This document shows positions 8,557 to 18,158 of a DNA stretch of 61,797 bases, one piece after another; positions within the stretch are counted from its first letter, which is position 1; each line of letters starts with the position of its first letter. The position numbers and the translations under genes were made by a program. The DNA is taken from the NCBI GenBank assembly GCA_040223615.1, contig JAVKFY010000023.1:1-61797 (forward strand). Reading direction: 5' to 3'. The notes beneath the pieces were generated by a model. That model was not told where the DNA came from. It saw only the letters and a list, made by a program, of their open reading frames with translations, and made no database searches. The stretch comes from JAVKFY01 sp040223615 (lineage in GTDB: Bacteria > Pseudomonadota > Alphaproteobacteria > GCA-2731375).

Positions 8557-9252
8557 TTAGTTTTCCTTACCCGGCCGGGCGCGAGCGGCGAAGACCTGCT
8601 CCATCGAGGTCATGTGGTTGCCGGCCTTGTGCGGATTGCGCGGCGTCAGGTTCATCGCCTTGATGAACGGCCGTGGCGCCGGCCCGTGCATGTCGATGTC
8701 GATGATGTTAAGGCAGGCCGGATCCTGCTCGAAGCCGCCGACGGCGGCCAGCCCGGCACCCGAGGCCCAGCCGAGGAGCATCCGGTTGGTGCCCTCGTGC
8801 GCGACCAGCAGCAGGGTGGTCCAGTCTTTCGTCAGCAGGGTCTGCACCGCGCCGGTGACGCGGGCGTAGAACTCGGCGAAGACCTCGCCTTCGGCATGGC
8901 GGGCGCCGGGCAGGTGGGCCTGGCGCATCGAGTCCTCGAACAACGACTGCACGTCGTCGATGGTGCGGCCGGTCAGGCGCCCGGCGGTGACCTCGCGGAA
9001 GTCGCGCGCTTCCTCGGTCGGCAGGTGCCGGCCGGCCAGCACCAGGTCGAGCGTGCGCATGGTGCGCGGCACGCCGGTGTGCAGCGCCGCGTCGAACGCG
9101 GTGTCGGCCAGCAGTTCACCGATCGCCTTCGCGTCGGCCTCGCCGTTCTCGGTCAGCGGCACGTCGCGCGGATGCACCGGGCGGCCGTCGGAATCGAAAT
9201 ACCGGACCTCGCCGTGGCGCATCAGGAACAGGCGGCGCCGGCCCGGCTTCAT
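8557..9252 (-). CDS. Histidine phosphatase family protein
   Basis: Predicted 231-aa phosphoglycerate-mutase-like phosphatase. The RHG motif is in FLMRHGEV near the N-terminus and supplies the phosphorylated histidine. The second histidine is in LLVAHEGTNRMLLGW, and the acid is in the FREVTAGRLTG region. The ATG at 9252 overlaps the TGA of the sugar kinase gene by four bases (ATGA), so the two proteins are probably translationally coupled. Coupling to KdgK suggests a substrate in hexonate or sugar-phosphate metabolism, but that is inference; the family is broad. Confidence 0.85.
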   Translation of the reverse strand: MKPGRRRLFLMRHGEVRYFDSDGRPVHPRDVPLTENGEADAKAIGELLADTAFDAALHTGVPRTMRTLDLVLAGRHLPTEEARDFREVTAGRLTGRTIDDVQSLFEDSMRQAHLPGARHAEGEVFAEFYARVTGAVQTLLTKDWTTLLLVAHEGTNRMLLGWASGAGLAAVGGFEQDPACLNIIDIDMHGPAPRPFIKAMNLTPRNPHKAGNHMTSMEQVFAARARPGKEN

Positions 9253-10166
9253 GGCATCTTGTCCTTCGGGATGATGGCGCCGGGATGGGTGACGACGATG
9301 CCGGCCAGCCGGTTGCCGGCGGCGGCGGCCTCGCGCGCCGGGGCACCGTCCAGGCGGGCGGCGAGATAGGCGGCGTTGAACGAGTCGCCGGCGCCGGTGG
9401 TGTCGACCGCCGTGATTTCGCTGTTCGCCGGTACCCGCACAGGAGCGATGCCGCGGCCGCCGACCCAGGCGCCCTGGGCGCCGCATTTCAACGCCACCTC
9501 GCCGATGCCATAGCGGTTCAGCCGCGCCATGCAGGCCATCGGATCGGTATCGCCGAACACCGCCTTCTCGTCGTCGAAGGTCGGCAGCGCGATGTCGGTC
9601 AGGCGGTAGGCGGCGCTGATCGACATCCGTGCGGTGCGCTTGCTGTGCCAGCCGTTGGCCCGGTAGTTGCTGTCGAAGGCGACGCGAATGCCGGACGAGC
9701 GCGCCAGCTCGATCAGCGCCAGCAGGGCGCGCCGATGCGCCGGTTCCAGGATCTGCAGCGTGATGGCGGAGAAGTAGATCAGGTCGGATTGCAGCAGCGG
9801 CGGCGCCAGGTCGGCCAGGTCCTCGCCCATCAGCTCGCGCGCCGCCGATACCGAGCGCCAGTAGTGGAAGCTGCGCTCGCCGCGCTCGTCGGTCCTGATC
9901 ATGTACAGGCCGGGCAGCCTGCCTTCGAGGCGACGCACCTGGCGGGTGCCGACGCCCTCGGCGTGCCAGAAGTCGACCATGGCGTCGCTGTAGGGATCGT
10001 CGCCAAGAGCGGTGACATAGTCGACCTGCCCGGCGCCGAGCCGGGACAGGTAGACCGCGGTATTGGAGGTATCGCCGGCGAAGCCGAGCTTGAGCAGGCC
10101 GCTGCCGGCCTGGCTCAGTTCGACCATGCACTCGCCGATGGCGGCGATCCGCTTAGCTTCGTTCAT
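9249..10166 (-). CDS. kdgK: 2-keto-3-deoxygluconate kinase (PfkB family)
   Basis: Predicted 305-aa sugar kinase. The N-terminal GECMVEL and the C-terminal DTTGAGDSFNAAYL, with the catalytic aspartate and anion hole, are the two PfkB signatures. Similarity to KdgK (GEC start, GERSFHYWR region) and the divergent eda gene only 62 bases away make 2-keto-3-deoxygluconate the likely substrate, giving KDPG that the aldolase then splits. The gene ends in a four-base overlap with the histidine phosphatase gene. Ribokinase-like sugars other than KDG cannot be fully excluded. Confidence 0.85.
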   Translation of the reverse strand: MNEAKRIAAIGECMVELSQAGSGLLKLGFAGDTSNTAVYLSRLGAGQVDYVTALGDDPYSDAMVDFWHAEGVGTRQVRRLEGRLPGLYMIRTDERGERSFHYWRSVSAARELMGEDLADLAPPLLQSDLIYFSAITLQILEPAHRRALLALIELARSSGIRVAFDSNYRANGWHSKRTARMSISAAYRLTDIALPTFDDEKAVFGDTDPMACMARLNRYGIGEVALKCGAQGAWVGGRGIAPVRVPANSEITAVDTTGAGDSFNAAYLAARLDGAPAREAAAAGNRLAGIVVTHPGAIIPKDKMP

Positions 10167-10228
10167 CGCTCAACACTTCTTTCACGGCTCACCTATAGTA
10201 GTGCGCCGAGTCGGACAAGGGAGAGAGC
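10167..10228. promoter_or_regulatory. Divergent kdgK/eda control region
   Basis: A 62-base gap separates the divergent starts of kdgK and eda and must hold promoters for both. A GGGAGAG site lies just before the eda ATG at 10229. A TATAGT-like hexamer at about 10194-10199 could be a -10 element toward eda. I see no clear operator palindrome. Confidence 0.4.
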
Positions 10229-10849
10229 ATGGCGATAGCGAGCCTGTTTTCCGGGGTGCGCGTGGTGCCGGTGCTGACCATTCCACGGGTCGAGCTGGCG
10301 GTGCCGCTGGCCCGGGCGCTGGTCGCCGGCGGGATCACGCACCTTGAAGTGACGTTGCGGACCGACTGCGCGCTGGCCGCCATCGAGGCGATTTCCGCGC
10401 GGGTGCCGGACGCGGTGCCGGGTGTCGGGACCGTGACGCGGCCGGAACATCTCGCCGAGGCGCGTGGCGCCGGGGCCCGCTTCGCGGTCAGCCCGGGGCT
10501 GACACCGGCGATCGCCGAGGTCGCCCGGACGATCGCGGACATGCCGCTGCTGCCGGGCGTGGCGACCGCCTCGGAGGCGATGGTCGCGGCCAGCTACGGC
10601 TTCGACCACGTGAAGTTCTTTCCGGCTGGCGCGATCGGCAGCGTCGCCGCCCTGCGGGGGTTGGCGGCGCCATTGCCGGACATCCGCTTCTGCCCGACCG
10701 GCGGCATCGACGCCGGCAATGCCGGCGAGTACCTGATGCTTGGCAACGTATTCTGCGTCGGGGGATCGTGGCTGGCGCCGGCGGGGCTGCTGGACAAGGA
10801 AGACTGGCCGGCGATCAGCGCACTGGCCAAGGCGGCCAGCGCGCTGTAG
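10229..10849 (+). CDS. eda: KDPG aldolase (2-dehydro-3-deoxy-phosphogluconate aldolase)
   Basis: Predicted 206-aa class I aldolase that cleaves KDPG to pyruvate and glyceraldehyde 3-phosphate in the Entner-Doudoroff pathway. The Schiff-base lysine is Lys129 in FDHVKFFPA, and the general-acid glutamate is Glu40 in HLEVTLR. The sequence FCPTGGID near the C-terminus is the phosphate-binding loop. Length is typical. It is divergent from kdgK, so substrates made from KDG can be phosphorylated and cleaved by adjacent genes. It converges on the small membrane gene ending at 10865. Confidence 0.93.
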   Translation: MAIASLFSGVRVVPVLTIPRVELAVPLARALVAGGITHLEVTLRTDCALAAIEAISARVPDAVPGVGTVTRPEHLAEARGAGARFAVSPGLTPAIAEVARTIADMPLLPGVATASEAMVAASYGFDHVKFFPAGAIGSVAALRGLAAPLPDIRFCPTGGIDAGNAGEYLMLGNVFCVGGSWLAPAGLLDKEDWPAISALAKAASAL

Positions 10850-10864
10850 TCGCGTCGGTTCGGG

Positions 10865-11311
10865 TCAGGCGGCGGCGAGCTGGCGCCGCTCGCCCAGGAA
10901 GTGCCGCGCCGTGGCCAGCAGCGGGATATCCACCGCGACGATCACCGCGACGTTGAAGACGGCATAGGCATAGGCGCCGAAGCTCAGCGCGACGGCGGTG
11001 TCGAGCACGAACCAGACGGTCGCGCTGACGGCGAGTGCCCACCAGGCCCAGCGTTCGCCGCGCCCGAAGGGTTGCCATGCCAGAAAGAAGATCATCACGC
11101 CCCAGCCGGCGGTGACGGCGCCGTTCAGCGCGAACAGGAAGCGGTGATAGTCGAGTGCCGCCGCCGGCACGTCGGCACCGAAGAAGGCGGCGAAGGTCGG
11201 CTGGTCGATGGGCGCGAAAGCGGCGCCGCCACCCAGGAAGATCATCGCGATGCCAAACAGGACGAACACGTCGGCCAGCACCATCAGCCAGCGTTGCCAG
11301 AACTTGATCAT
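10865..11311 (-). CDS. Hypothetical four-span membrane protein
   Basis: Predicted 148-aa inner-membrane protein with about four hydrophobic helices separated by short loops. The start at 11311 (first residues MIKFWQRW) is preceded at good spacing by AAGGAG; a further ATG at 11329 lacks such a site. I do not recognise a characterised family; it resembles the many small uncharacterised membrane proteins that sit beside XRE/MmyB regulators. It is divergent from that regulator, with a nested dyad between them, and is therefore its likely target. Confidence 0.75.
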   Translation of the reverse strand: MIKFWQRWLMVLADVFVLFGIAMIFLGGGAAFAPIDQPTFAAFFGADVPAAALDYHRFLFALNGAVTAGWGVMIFFLAWQPFGRGERWAWWALAVSATVWFVLDTAVALSFGAYAYAVFNVAVIVAVDIPLLATARHFLGERRQLAAA

Positions 11312-11371
11312 CGGCTTGCTCCTTTGCATCTAGCCGTCGCTGAACCTGGGCCTGACGGCGTGCCGCCTCAA

Positions 11372-11411
11372 TTACGCCCGAGGTAATCGCCAGCGGTTAC
11401 CTGTGGCGTAA
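11372..11411. promoter_or_regulatory. Nested dyad operator for the XRE regulator (predicted)
   Basis: Two concentric inverted repeats share one centre at 11391.5. The outer arms are TTACGCC (11372-11378) and GGCGTAA (11405-11411). The inner arms are GGTAATCG (11382-11389) and CGGTTACC (11394-11401), with one mismatch. The dyad lies between the divergent membrane-protein and XRE-regulator genes and 29-80 bases from both starts, where a repressor of both promoters would bind. Binding by the adjacent regulator is inference. Confidence 0.6.
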
Positions 11412-11439
11412 GCTGGCGTGGTGATAGGAGACACGTGCC

Positions 11440-12270
11440 ATGCCCCAACCCGCGGCCAGCGGCAGCCCCAACGTCAGTCCCATCGGTCGGCTGCTGAAGC
11501 ACTGGCGCGGCGTGCGCCGGCTGAGCCAGCTCGACCTGGCGATCGGCGCCAACGTTTCGGCGCGCCATCTCAGCTTCGTCGAGACCGGCCGCGCCCGGCC
11601 CAGCGCGCAGATGGTGCTGCAGCTCGCGCGCGAGCTCGACGTGCCATTGCGAGAGCAGAACCTGATGCTGGAGGCCGCCGGTTACGCTGCCCGGTTCCGG
11701 ACCGCGGCGCTGGACGACCCGGCGCTGGCCGGCGCGCGCCGGGCCCTGGAATTCCTGATGAAGGCCTATGAGCCGAGCCCGGCGCTGGTGGTCGACCGGC
11801 ACTGGAACCTGCTGATGGGCAACAACGCGCTGCAGCGGCTGATGGTGGCGTTCACCCCGCCGGAGGTGCTGGCGGAGGGCGATCAGAACGTGATTCGGGC
11901 GCTGTTCCGGCCCGATGGCATGCGCCGCTACGTCACCAACTGGGAGGAACTGGCGGGCGACGTCATCGAGCGGGCGCATCGCGAGGCGCTGGGCGGGGTG
12001 CCCGACGAGGGTTTGCAGGCATTGCTCGACGAGCTGGTGGCGATGCCTGGCGTGCCGGCGCATTTCGGCCGGCCGAACCTGGAGCGGCCACCGTCGCCGC
12101 TGGTCGAGATGCACCTGGCGAAGGACGGCCTGGAGCTGCGCCTGTTCACCATGATCACCACCTTCGGCACGGCCCAGGACGTGACCTTGCAGGAGCTGCG
12201 CATCGAGGCGTTCTACCCCGCCGATCCGGCCTCGGAGGCGGCCCTGGCACGTCTGACCCGCGACGCCTGA
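11440..12270 (+). CDS. XRE-family transcriptional regulator with MmyB-like domain
   Basis: Predicted 276-aa regulator. Residues about 15-75 form a helix-turn-helix of the Cro/C1 type (LSQLDLAIGANVSARHLSFVET). The remaining two thirds match the MmyB-like ligand-binding domain, with the conserved PALVVDRHWNLLMGNNA segment; this domain binds small hydrophobic ligands such as fatty acids in characterised members. The start is the ATG at 11440 after GATAGGAGA. It is divergent from a small membrane protein across a symmetric operator, the usual arrangement for this family. Ligand and regulon beyond the neighbour are unknown. Confidence 0.88.
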   Translation: MPQPAASGSPNVSPIGRLLKHWRGVRRLSQLDLAIGANVSARHLSFVETGRARPSAQMVLQLARELDVPLREQNLMLEAAGYAARFRTAALDDPALAGARRALEFLMKAYEPSPALVVDRHWNLLMGNNALQRLMVAFTPPEVLAEGDQNVIRALFRPDGMRRYVTNWEELAGDVIERAHREALGGVPDEGLQALLDELVAMPGVPAHFGRPNLERPPSPLVEMHLAKDGLELRLFTMITTFGTAQDVTLQELRIEAFYPADPASEAALARLTRDA

Positions 12271-12387
12271 CCGGGACCGCGGCCGGCCGGGTTACGGTTG
12301 GTTAACCATTTTGAAGATATTGTTTCCGGCCCCGCGCGCCGGAGACTGCGTTCCGGCGTTGAATGGGCCGAGTAGGGTAAGGCGCCG

Positions 12388-13992
12388 GTGTCTGACGGCA
12401 ATATTTCACGCGAGGATTTGCAGCGGCGGGTTGCCGCTTTGGAGGCCGAGGTCGCGGCGCTGCGCGCCGGCGACAGCACGGCCCACATGCCGCATTTCTT
12501 CGAGATGATCGAAGCTTCGCCGCTCGGCGTCGTGGTGCACCGCGGCGGACCTCCGCTCTACGCCAATCACATGCTGGCCTCGATGATCGGAATGCCGCGC
12601 GGCACCTACCTCGAGCAAAGCACCAGCGCGCTCGACTGGGTGTACGAGCAGGACCGCGGCATCGTCGCGAGCTACGTCGCTAGGTTCATCGCCGGCGAGG
12701 CGCTGCCGGCGACCGGCGCGTTCCGCATGGTTCGTGCCGATGGCAGCACGTTCCTGGTCGAGAGCCACACGACCCGGGTGATCTGGGACGGCGAACCGGC
12801 GGTGGCTTCGGCGCTGACTGACGTGACCGACCGGCATGGCGCCGAGCGCGAGGTACAGCAATCGCGCAAGCTGTTCCAGGCGATCTTCGATGCCACGCCC
12901 GACGTGGTCACGGTGACCGACCTGGCGAGCGGGAACTTCGTCGACGTCAACGCCGCCTTCCTGATGCACAGCCAGCACGACCGCGATGCCATCGTCGGCC
13001 GGTCGCCGGACGAGGTCGGCATTTACGGCGACCGCGCCTTCCGGTCCGAGCTGGTGCGCCGCGTCAACGAGGACGGCTCGGTCTCCGACATCGAAACCAC
13101 GGCGCATACCCAGCTGGGCGAACGCGTGTTCACGGTCTCGGCGAATGCCCTGTCGGTCGACGGGCGGCGGCTGCTGCTGGCGATCGGCCGCGACACCACC
13201 GAATGGCGCCGCCAGGAAGACGAACTGCTGCGCAACAAACAGGCGGCCGAACGCGCCAACCGCGCCAAGAGCGATTTCCTGGCCAGCATGAGCCATGAGC
13301 TGCGCACCCCGCTGAACGCCATCATCGGATTCTCCGAGGTGATCCGCGACGCCGTGTTCGGGCCGATCGGCACGCCCCGCTATGCCGAATATGCCAAGGA
13401 CATCAACGACAGCGGCCAGCACCTGTTGCAGATCATCAACGACCTGCTCGACCTGACCAAGCTGGAGGCGGGCAAGGTGGAGTTGCACGAGGAGCGGGTG
13501 GCGCCGGCCGAGGTGGTCGGGGCCTGCCTGCGGCTGGTCAGGACCCGGGCGGAGCATAGCGGCGTGCGGCTGACCGAGAGCCTGCCCGACGATCTGCCGA
13601 GCGTGATCGGCGACCCGCGGCTGTTGAAACAGATCCTCATCAACCTGCTGTCCAACGCCGTGAAGTTCACGCCGCGCGGCGGCGAAATCGATTGCGGCGT
13701 GATGCGCGCCGCCGGTGGCGGGCTGAGCTTCTATGTCGCCGACACCGGCATCGGCATGAGCGCGGCGGAGATCGAGATCGCGCTGACGCCGTTCGGGCAG
13801 GTCGACGGCGTGTTGAACCGCAAGCACCAGGGCACCGGCCTCGGTCTGCCGCTGGCGCGCTCGCTGACCGAATTGCACGGCGGCGAGATGGCGATCGTCA
13901 GCGATAGCGGCGTCGGTACCCGCGTGACCTTCACGCTGCCGCCGGTACGCGTGTCCGCCGACATCGAGGCACCCAAGGTCGCGGCCGGGTAA
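12388..13992 (+). CDS. PAS-domain sensor histidine kinase
   Basis: Predicted 534-aa cytosolic hybrid-free histidine kinase with no transmembrane segments. A short coiled coil (residues 5-30) precedes two PAS domains (about 35-150 and 155-285). The HisKA domain follows, with phospho-accepting His303 in SHELRTPLNAIIGFSE. The HATPase_c domain has the N-box LLSNAVKFTP, the G1 box DTGIGM and the G2 box GTGLGLPLA. The layout resembles alphaproteobacterial PleC/DivJ-type kinases. The start is a GTG at 12388 after a TAAGG. No response regulator lies beside it, so its partner is elsewhere. Confidence 0.9.
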   Translation: MSDGNISREDLQRRVAALEAEVAALRAGDSTAHMPHFFEMIEASPLGVVVHRGGPPLYANHMLASMIGMPRGTYLEQSTSALDWVYEQDRGIVASYVARFIAGEALPATGAFRMVRADGSTFLVESHTTRVIWDGEPAVASALTDVTDRHGAEREVQQSRKLFQAIFDATPDVVTVTDLASGNFVDVNAAFLMHSQHDRDAIVGRSPDEVGIYGDRAFRSELVRRVNEDGSVSDIETTAHTQLGERVFTVSANALSVDGRRLLLAIGRDTTEWRRQEDELLRNKQAAERANRAKSDFLASMSHELRTPLNAIIGFSEVIRDAVFGPIGTPRYAEYAKDINDSGQHLLQIINDLLDLTKLEAGKVELHEERVAPAEVVGACLRLVRTRAEHSGVRLTESLPDDLPSVIGDPRLLKQILINLLSNAVKFTPRGGEIDCGVMRAAGGGLSFYVADTGIGMSAAEIEIALTPFGQVDGVLNRKHQGTGLGLPLARSLTELHGGEMAIVSDSGVGTRVTFTLPPVRVSADIEAPKVAAG

Positions 13993-14026
13993 GGCATCTT
14001 CGGTTTGGTCCGCGCCGACCGGCTCC

Positions 14027-14049
14027 CCGCAAGCGGTAACCGCTTCCGG
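14027..14049. promoter_or_regulatory. Palindrome upstream of TRAP genes
   Basis: A dyad centred on 14038 has perfect seven-base arms AAGCGGT and ACCGCTT around a central A (14031-14045), extended by CCG and CGG on the outer sides. It lies 68 bases before the GTG start of the TRAP small permease and 35 bases after the histidine kinase stop. No T tract follows, so it is more likely an operator than an intrinsic terminator; function is inferred. Confidence 0.4.
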
Positions 14050-14116
14050 CGGGACGTTCTCGGTGCACCGGTGAAATCGATCCGTTAGTATCTCGGCCCC
14101 GGGAGGGGCGACCTCG

Positions 14117-14647
14117 GTGCGATTCATTGCCGGACTGGAACGCGCCGTCGGCGCGCTGGGGCTGGTGACGGCGGCGGTGCTGCTGCCGCTGCTGATCGGC
14201 GTGCGCTGCTACGAGATCTATGTCCGCAAGGTCGCGAACCAGCCCAACGCGCTGCTTAATCTGATCGAGGGCGAGGCGTTCCTGGTCTTGGTCTTCCTGA
14301 CCATCGGCTATGCCTACCTACGCGACGCACATGTGCGGGTCGATATCGTCCGCGATCGGGTAGGCCCGCGCGCGCGCGCCTGGATCGAGCTGGTCGGCGC
14401 GCTGCTGTTCATGCTGCCGACCGGTATCCTGCTGGTGATCTACGGCACCGAACGCGCCGCCTCGGCTTACGAGGACGGTGAGCGGCTGGCGCTGGCTTTC
14501 GGGGGACCGTATCGCTGGGTGCTGCGCGCGACGTTGCCGCTCGGCATGGGCGTGTTCACGGCGATGGTGCTGACGGCGGCGGTGCGCAACCTGCACTTCC
14601 TGGCCACCGGCAAGGGTGGGCCCGCGCCCACGAAGCCCGCGCCATGA
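14117..14647 (+). CDS. TRAP transporter small permease (DctQ family)
   Basis: Predicted 176 aa with four transmembrane segments, as in the DctQ subunit of TRAP transporters. The central YAYLRDAHVRVDIV segment matches the conserved DctQ motif containing HVRVD. The start is a GTG at 14117 after GAGGGGCGA. It overlaps the large permease gene by four bases (ATGA), so the subunits are translationally coupled. TRAP systems drive uptake of organic acids or related solutes with a sodium or proton gradient; no periplasmic DctP binding protein is encoded next to it in this window. Confidence 0.85.
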   Translation: MRFIAGLERAVGALGLVTAAVLLPLLIGVRCYEIYVRKVANQPNALLNLIEGEAFLVLVFLTIGYAYLRDAHVRVDIVRDRVGPRARAWIELVGALLFMLPTGILLVIYGTERAASAYEDGERLALAFGGPYRWVLRATLPLGMGVFTAMVLTAAVRNLHFLATGKGGPAPTKPAP

Positions 14648-16005
14648 TCGTCGACGTGCTGCCGATCGCGATGCTGGTGGCGCTGGCGCTGCTGCTGTTC
14701 TCCGGCATGCCGGTGGCGGTGCTGCTGACCGGGCTTGGCGTCGGCTTCTCGCTGATCGGCGTGCTCATCGGCGAGATGCCGGCACAGGCGCTCTACAACA
14801 TCCCGCTGCGCATGTTCGGCTCGATCAGCGGCAGCCTGATCTATCCGGCCGTGGTGATGTTGCTGTTCATGGGTGTGGCGCTGGAGAAGTCCGGCATCGC
14901 CCGCGATCTGCTGACTTGTCTGCAGTTGCTGCTGCGGCGGGTGCCGGGCGGGCTGGCGGTGGCGGTGATCATCATCGGCGTTATCCTGGCGCCGGCGGCC
15001 GGGCTGGTCGGAGCCTCGGTGGTGACGCTGGCGCTGATCGCGCTGCCGTCGATGCTGGCGCGCGGCTACTCGGCGCCGGCCGCGACCGGGGCGGTGGCGG
15101 CGGCCGGCACGGTCGGCATCATTCTGCCGCCGGCGGTGATGCTGTTCCTGCTGGCCGGGCAGTTCCAGGTCACCATCGGCGCGATGTTCGTGGCCACGCT
15201 GGTGCCGGGCGCGATCCTGGTCGGGCTGTACCTGATCTACTATGTCGGTGCCGGGGCGTTGCGGCCGCCCGCCGCCGCGACCGACACCGATGGCCTGCCG
15301 CGGGGCGTGTGGGCCTGGACCGGTCTCTTGCTGCGCGGGCTGGTGTTGCCGGCGGGGCTGGTGTTCGCGGTGCTGGGCTCGATCATCTTCGCCTGGGCGA
15401 CGCCGCCGCAGTCGGGCGCGGTGGGTGCCGCCGGCGGGCTGGTGCTGATGGCGCTGAACCGGCGGCTGACCTGGCCGGTGTTCAAGGATGTCGTCGTCAC
15501 CACCACGCTGCTGTCGGCGATGGTGTTCTTCATCATCATGGCGGCCGCCGTGTTCTCCTACCCGTTCCGCTGGTTCGGCGGCGACGATGTGATCCGCGAC
15601 GGACTGGCGGCGCTGTCGCTGGGGCCGTGGGGCACGCTGGCGGTGATCGTCGGCATCATCTTCGTGCTCGGCTTCTTCATCGACTGGATCGAGATCACGG
15701 TGATCACGCTGCCGCTTTTCGTGCCGGTGCTGATGACGCTGGACTTCTCCGCCCACGTCGGCGATCCGCGCATCACGCTTGTATGGATGGCGACGCTGGT
15801 GGCGCTGACGCTGCAGACCTCGTTCCTGACGCCGCCGTTCGGCTTCGCGCTGTTCTTCCTGAAGGGCGCGGTGCCGCCCGGCGTCACCCTGCTGCACATC
15901 TATCGCGGCATCGTGCCGATCGTGGCGGCGCAGCTCATCGGTATCGGCCTGCTTTTGGCCTTCCCGATGCTGGCGACCTGGCTGCCGATCGAGGTCTTCC
16001 GCTAG
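14644..16005 (+). CDS. TRAP transporter large permease (DctM family)
   Basis: Predicted 453-aa DctM subunit with about 12-13 hydrophobic segments, in agreement with the family length of 430-460 aa. Motifs include the N-terminal SGMPVAVLL, the VGASVVTLALIALPSMLARGY region and the conserved GTVGIILPPAVM loop. Together with the overlapping small permease it forms the membrane part of a solute importer. The usual SBP gene is absent, so the substrate cannot be guessed. The final codons are interlocked with the stop of the convergent SDR gene. Confidence 0.9.
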   Translation: MIVDVLPIAMLVALALLLFSGMPVAVLLTGLGVGFSLIGVLIGEMPAQALYNIPLRMFGSISGSLIYPAVVMLLFMGVALEKSGIARDLLTCLQLLLRRVPGGLAVAVIIIGVILAPAAGLVGASVVTLALIALPSMLARGYSAPAATGAVAAAGTVGIILPPAVMLFLLAGQFQVTIGAMFVATLVPGAILVGLYLIYYVGAGALRPPAAATDTDGLPRGVWAWTGLLLRGLVLPAGLVFAVLGSIIFAWATPPQSGAVGAAGGLVLMALNRRLTWPVFKDVVVTTTLLSAMVFFIIMAAAVFSYPFRWFGGDDVIRDGLAALSLGPWGTLAVIVGIIFVLGFFIDWIEITVITLPLFVPVLMTLDFSAHVGDPRITLVWMATLVALTLQTSFLTPPFGFALFFLKGAVPPGVTLLHIYRGIVPIVAAQLIGIGLLLAFPMLATWLPIEVFR

Positions 16006-16763
16006 CTCAGGCCGATCCGCTTGCGGATCGCCGCGTCGCGCAACGCCACGTCGCCGCCGTCGAATTCGCGGGCGTCGTCGGTGCAGAGCCAGGCAATGGC
16101 GCTGGCGACCCATTCCGGCGGGATATGCGCCTCGGGGTCGAGCTGGCTCACCGGATTGATGCCCGAGGCCTTGATCTTGACCTGCATCTCGGTGCGCACG
16201 GTGCCGGGGCTGAGGCCGACCGACCGGATACCCTGGCCGGCATACTCCACGTGGACCGCGCGGGTCAGTGCCAGGGTGCCGTGCTTGGCGGCGCAGTACT
16301 GGCTCCAGCCCTCCAGCACGCCGGTGGCGGCGCCGGAGCTGATGTTCACGATCACGCCGCCATCGCCCTTCAGCATCGCCGGGATGGCGGCACGCAGGCC
16401 GTGGTAGATGCCCTTCAGGTTGATGTCGATGGCGCGGTCCCAGGCGTCGGGGTCGCTGTCGGCCAGCCGCGCGATGGGGTCGATCACCGCGGCATTGTTC
16501 ACCAGGATGTCGAGCCGGCCGAAGTCGGCGACGCAGGCTTCGACCGCGCCGGCGACCGAGGCGTAGCTGGCGACGTCGCAGGCCATGGCACGGGCGTTGC
16601 CGCCGGCCGCGCGGATCGCCGCCGCATGGCCTTCCATCTCGCTCAGCGAGCGCGCGACGAGCAGGACCGAGGCGCCGCGCGCCGCCAGTTCGCGCGCGGT
16701 GACGGCGCCGATGCCGCGGCTGGCACCGGTGACCAGCGCCGCCTTGCCAGTGAGGTCGGCCAT
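16002..16763 (-). CDS. SDR family NAD(P)-dependent oxidoreductase
   Basis: Predicted 253-aa classical short-chain dehydrogenase. The cofactor motif TGASRGIG starts at residue 13, NNAA replaces the common NNAG, a serine follows in NISSGAA, and YCAAK supplies the catalytic Tyr and Lys. The upstream gene on the same strand is argG, with a one-base gap between its stop and this ATG, so the two are co-transcribed. No functional link with arginine synthesis is known to me. Substrate unknown. Confidence 0.85.
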   Translation of the reverse strand: MADLTGKAALVTGASRGIGAVTARELAARGASVLLVARSLSEMEGHAAAIRAAGGNARAMACDVASYASVAGAVEACVADFGRLDILVNNAAVIDPIARLADSDPDAWDRAIDINLKGIYHGLRAAIPAMLKGDGGVIVNISSGAATGVLEGWSQYCAAKHGTLALTRAVHVEYAGQGIRSVGLSPGTVRTEMQVKIKASGINPVSQLDPEAHIPPEWVASAIAWLCTDDAREFDGGDVALRDAAIRKRIGLS

Positions 16764-16764
16764 G

Positions 16765-17985
<1,221 letters not shown>

Positions 17986-18064
17986 CGTCCCGTCGCCTTC
18001 CAGTTGCGCCGCAGCGGCATACAGGAATTGATGGCTTGCTGACAAGTTGACCTCAAACCAAACC

Positions 18065-18145
18065 GTCACCCCGGCCTTGAGCCGGGGTCCACCTTGAGGC
18101 CACGACGCAGCGCCGACATGGACCCCGGGTCAAGCCGGGGGTGAC
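18065..18145. repeat. Dispersed palindromic intergenic repeat, copy 1
   Basis: Bounded by GTCACCCC and GGGGGTGAC, with inner hairpins around CCGGCCTTGAGCCGG and CCCGGGTCAAGCCGGG. It belongs to the same intergenic repeat class as 25937, 30591, 45634 and 51805 in this window. It lies between the start of argG and the end of the persulfide dioxygenase gene and could form a strong RNA hairpin at the end of the latter's transcript. Confidence 0.7.
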
Positions 18146-18158
18146 GGCTTCAAGTGAC

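Noticed and set aside
14467..16113. A 548-residue minus-strand frame opposite the TRAP permeases
   Set aside because: Its product is mostly Arg, Gln and His runs and is antisense to two clear membrane proteins.
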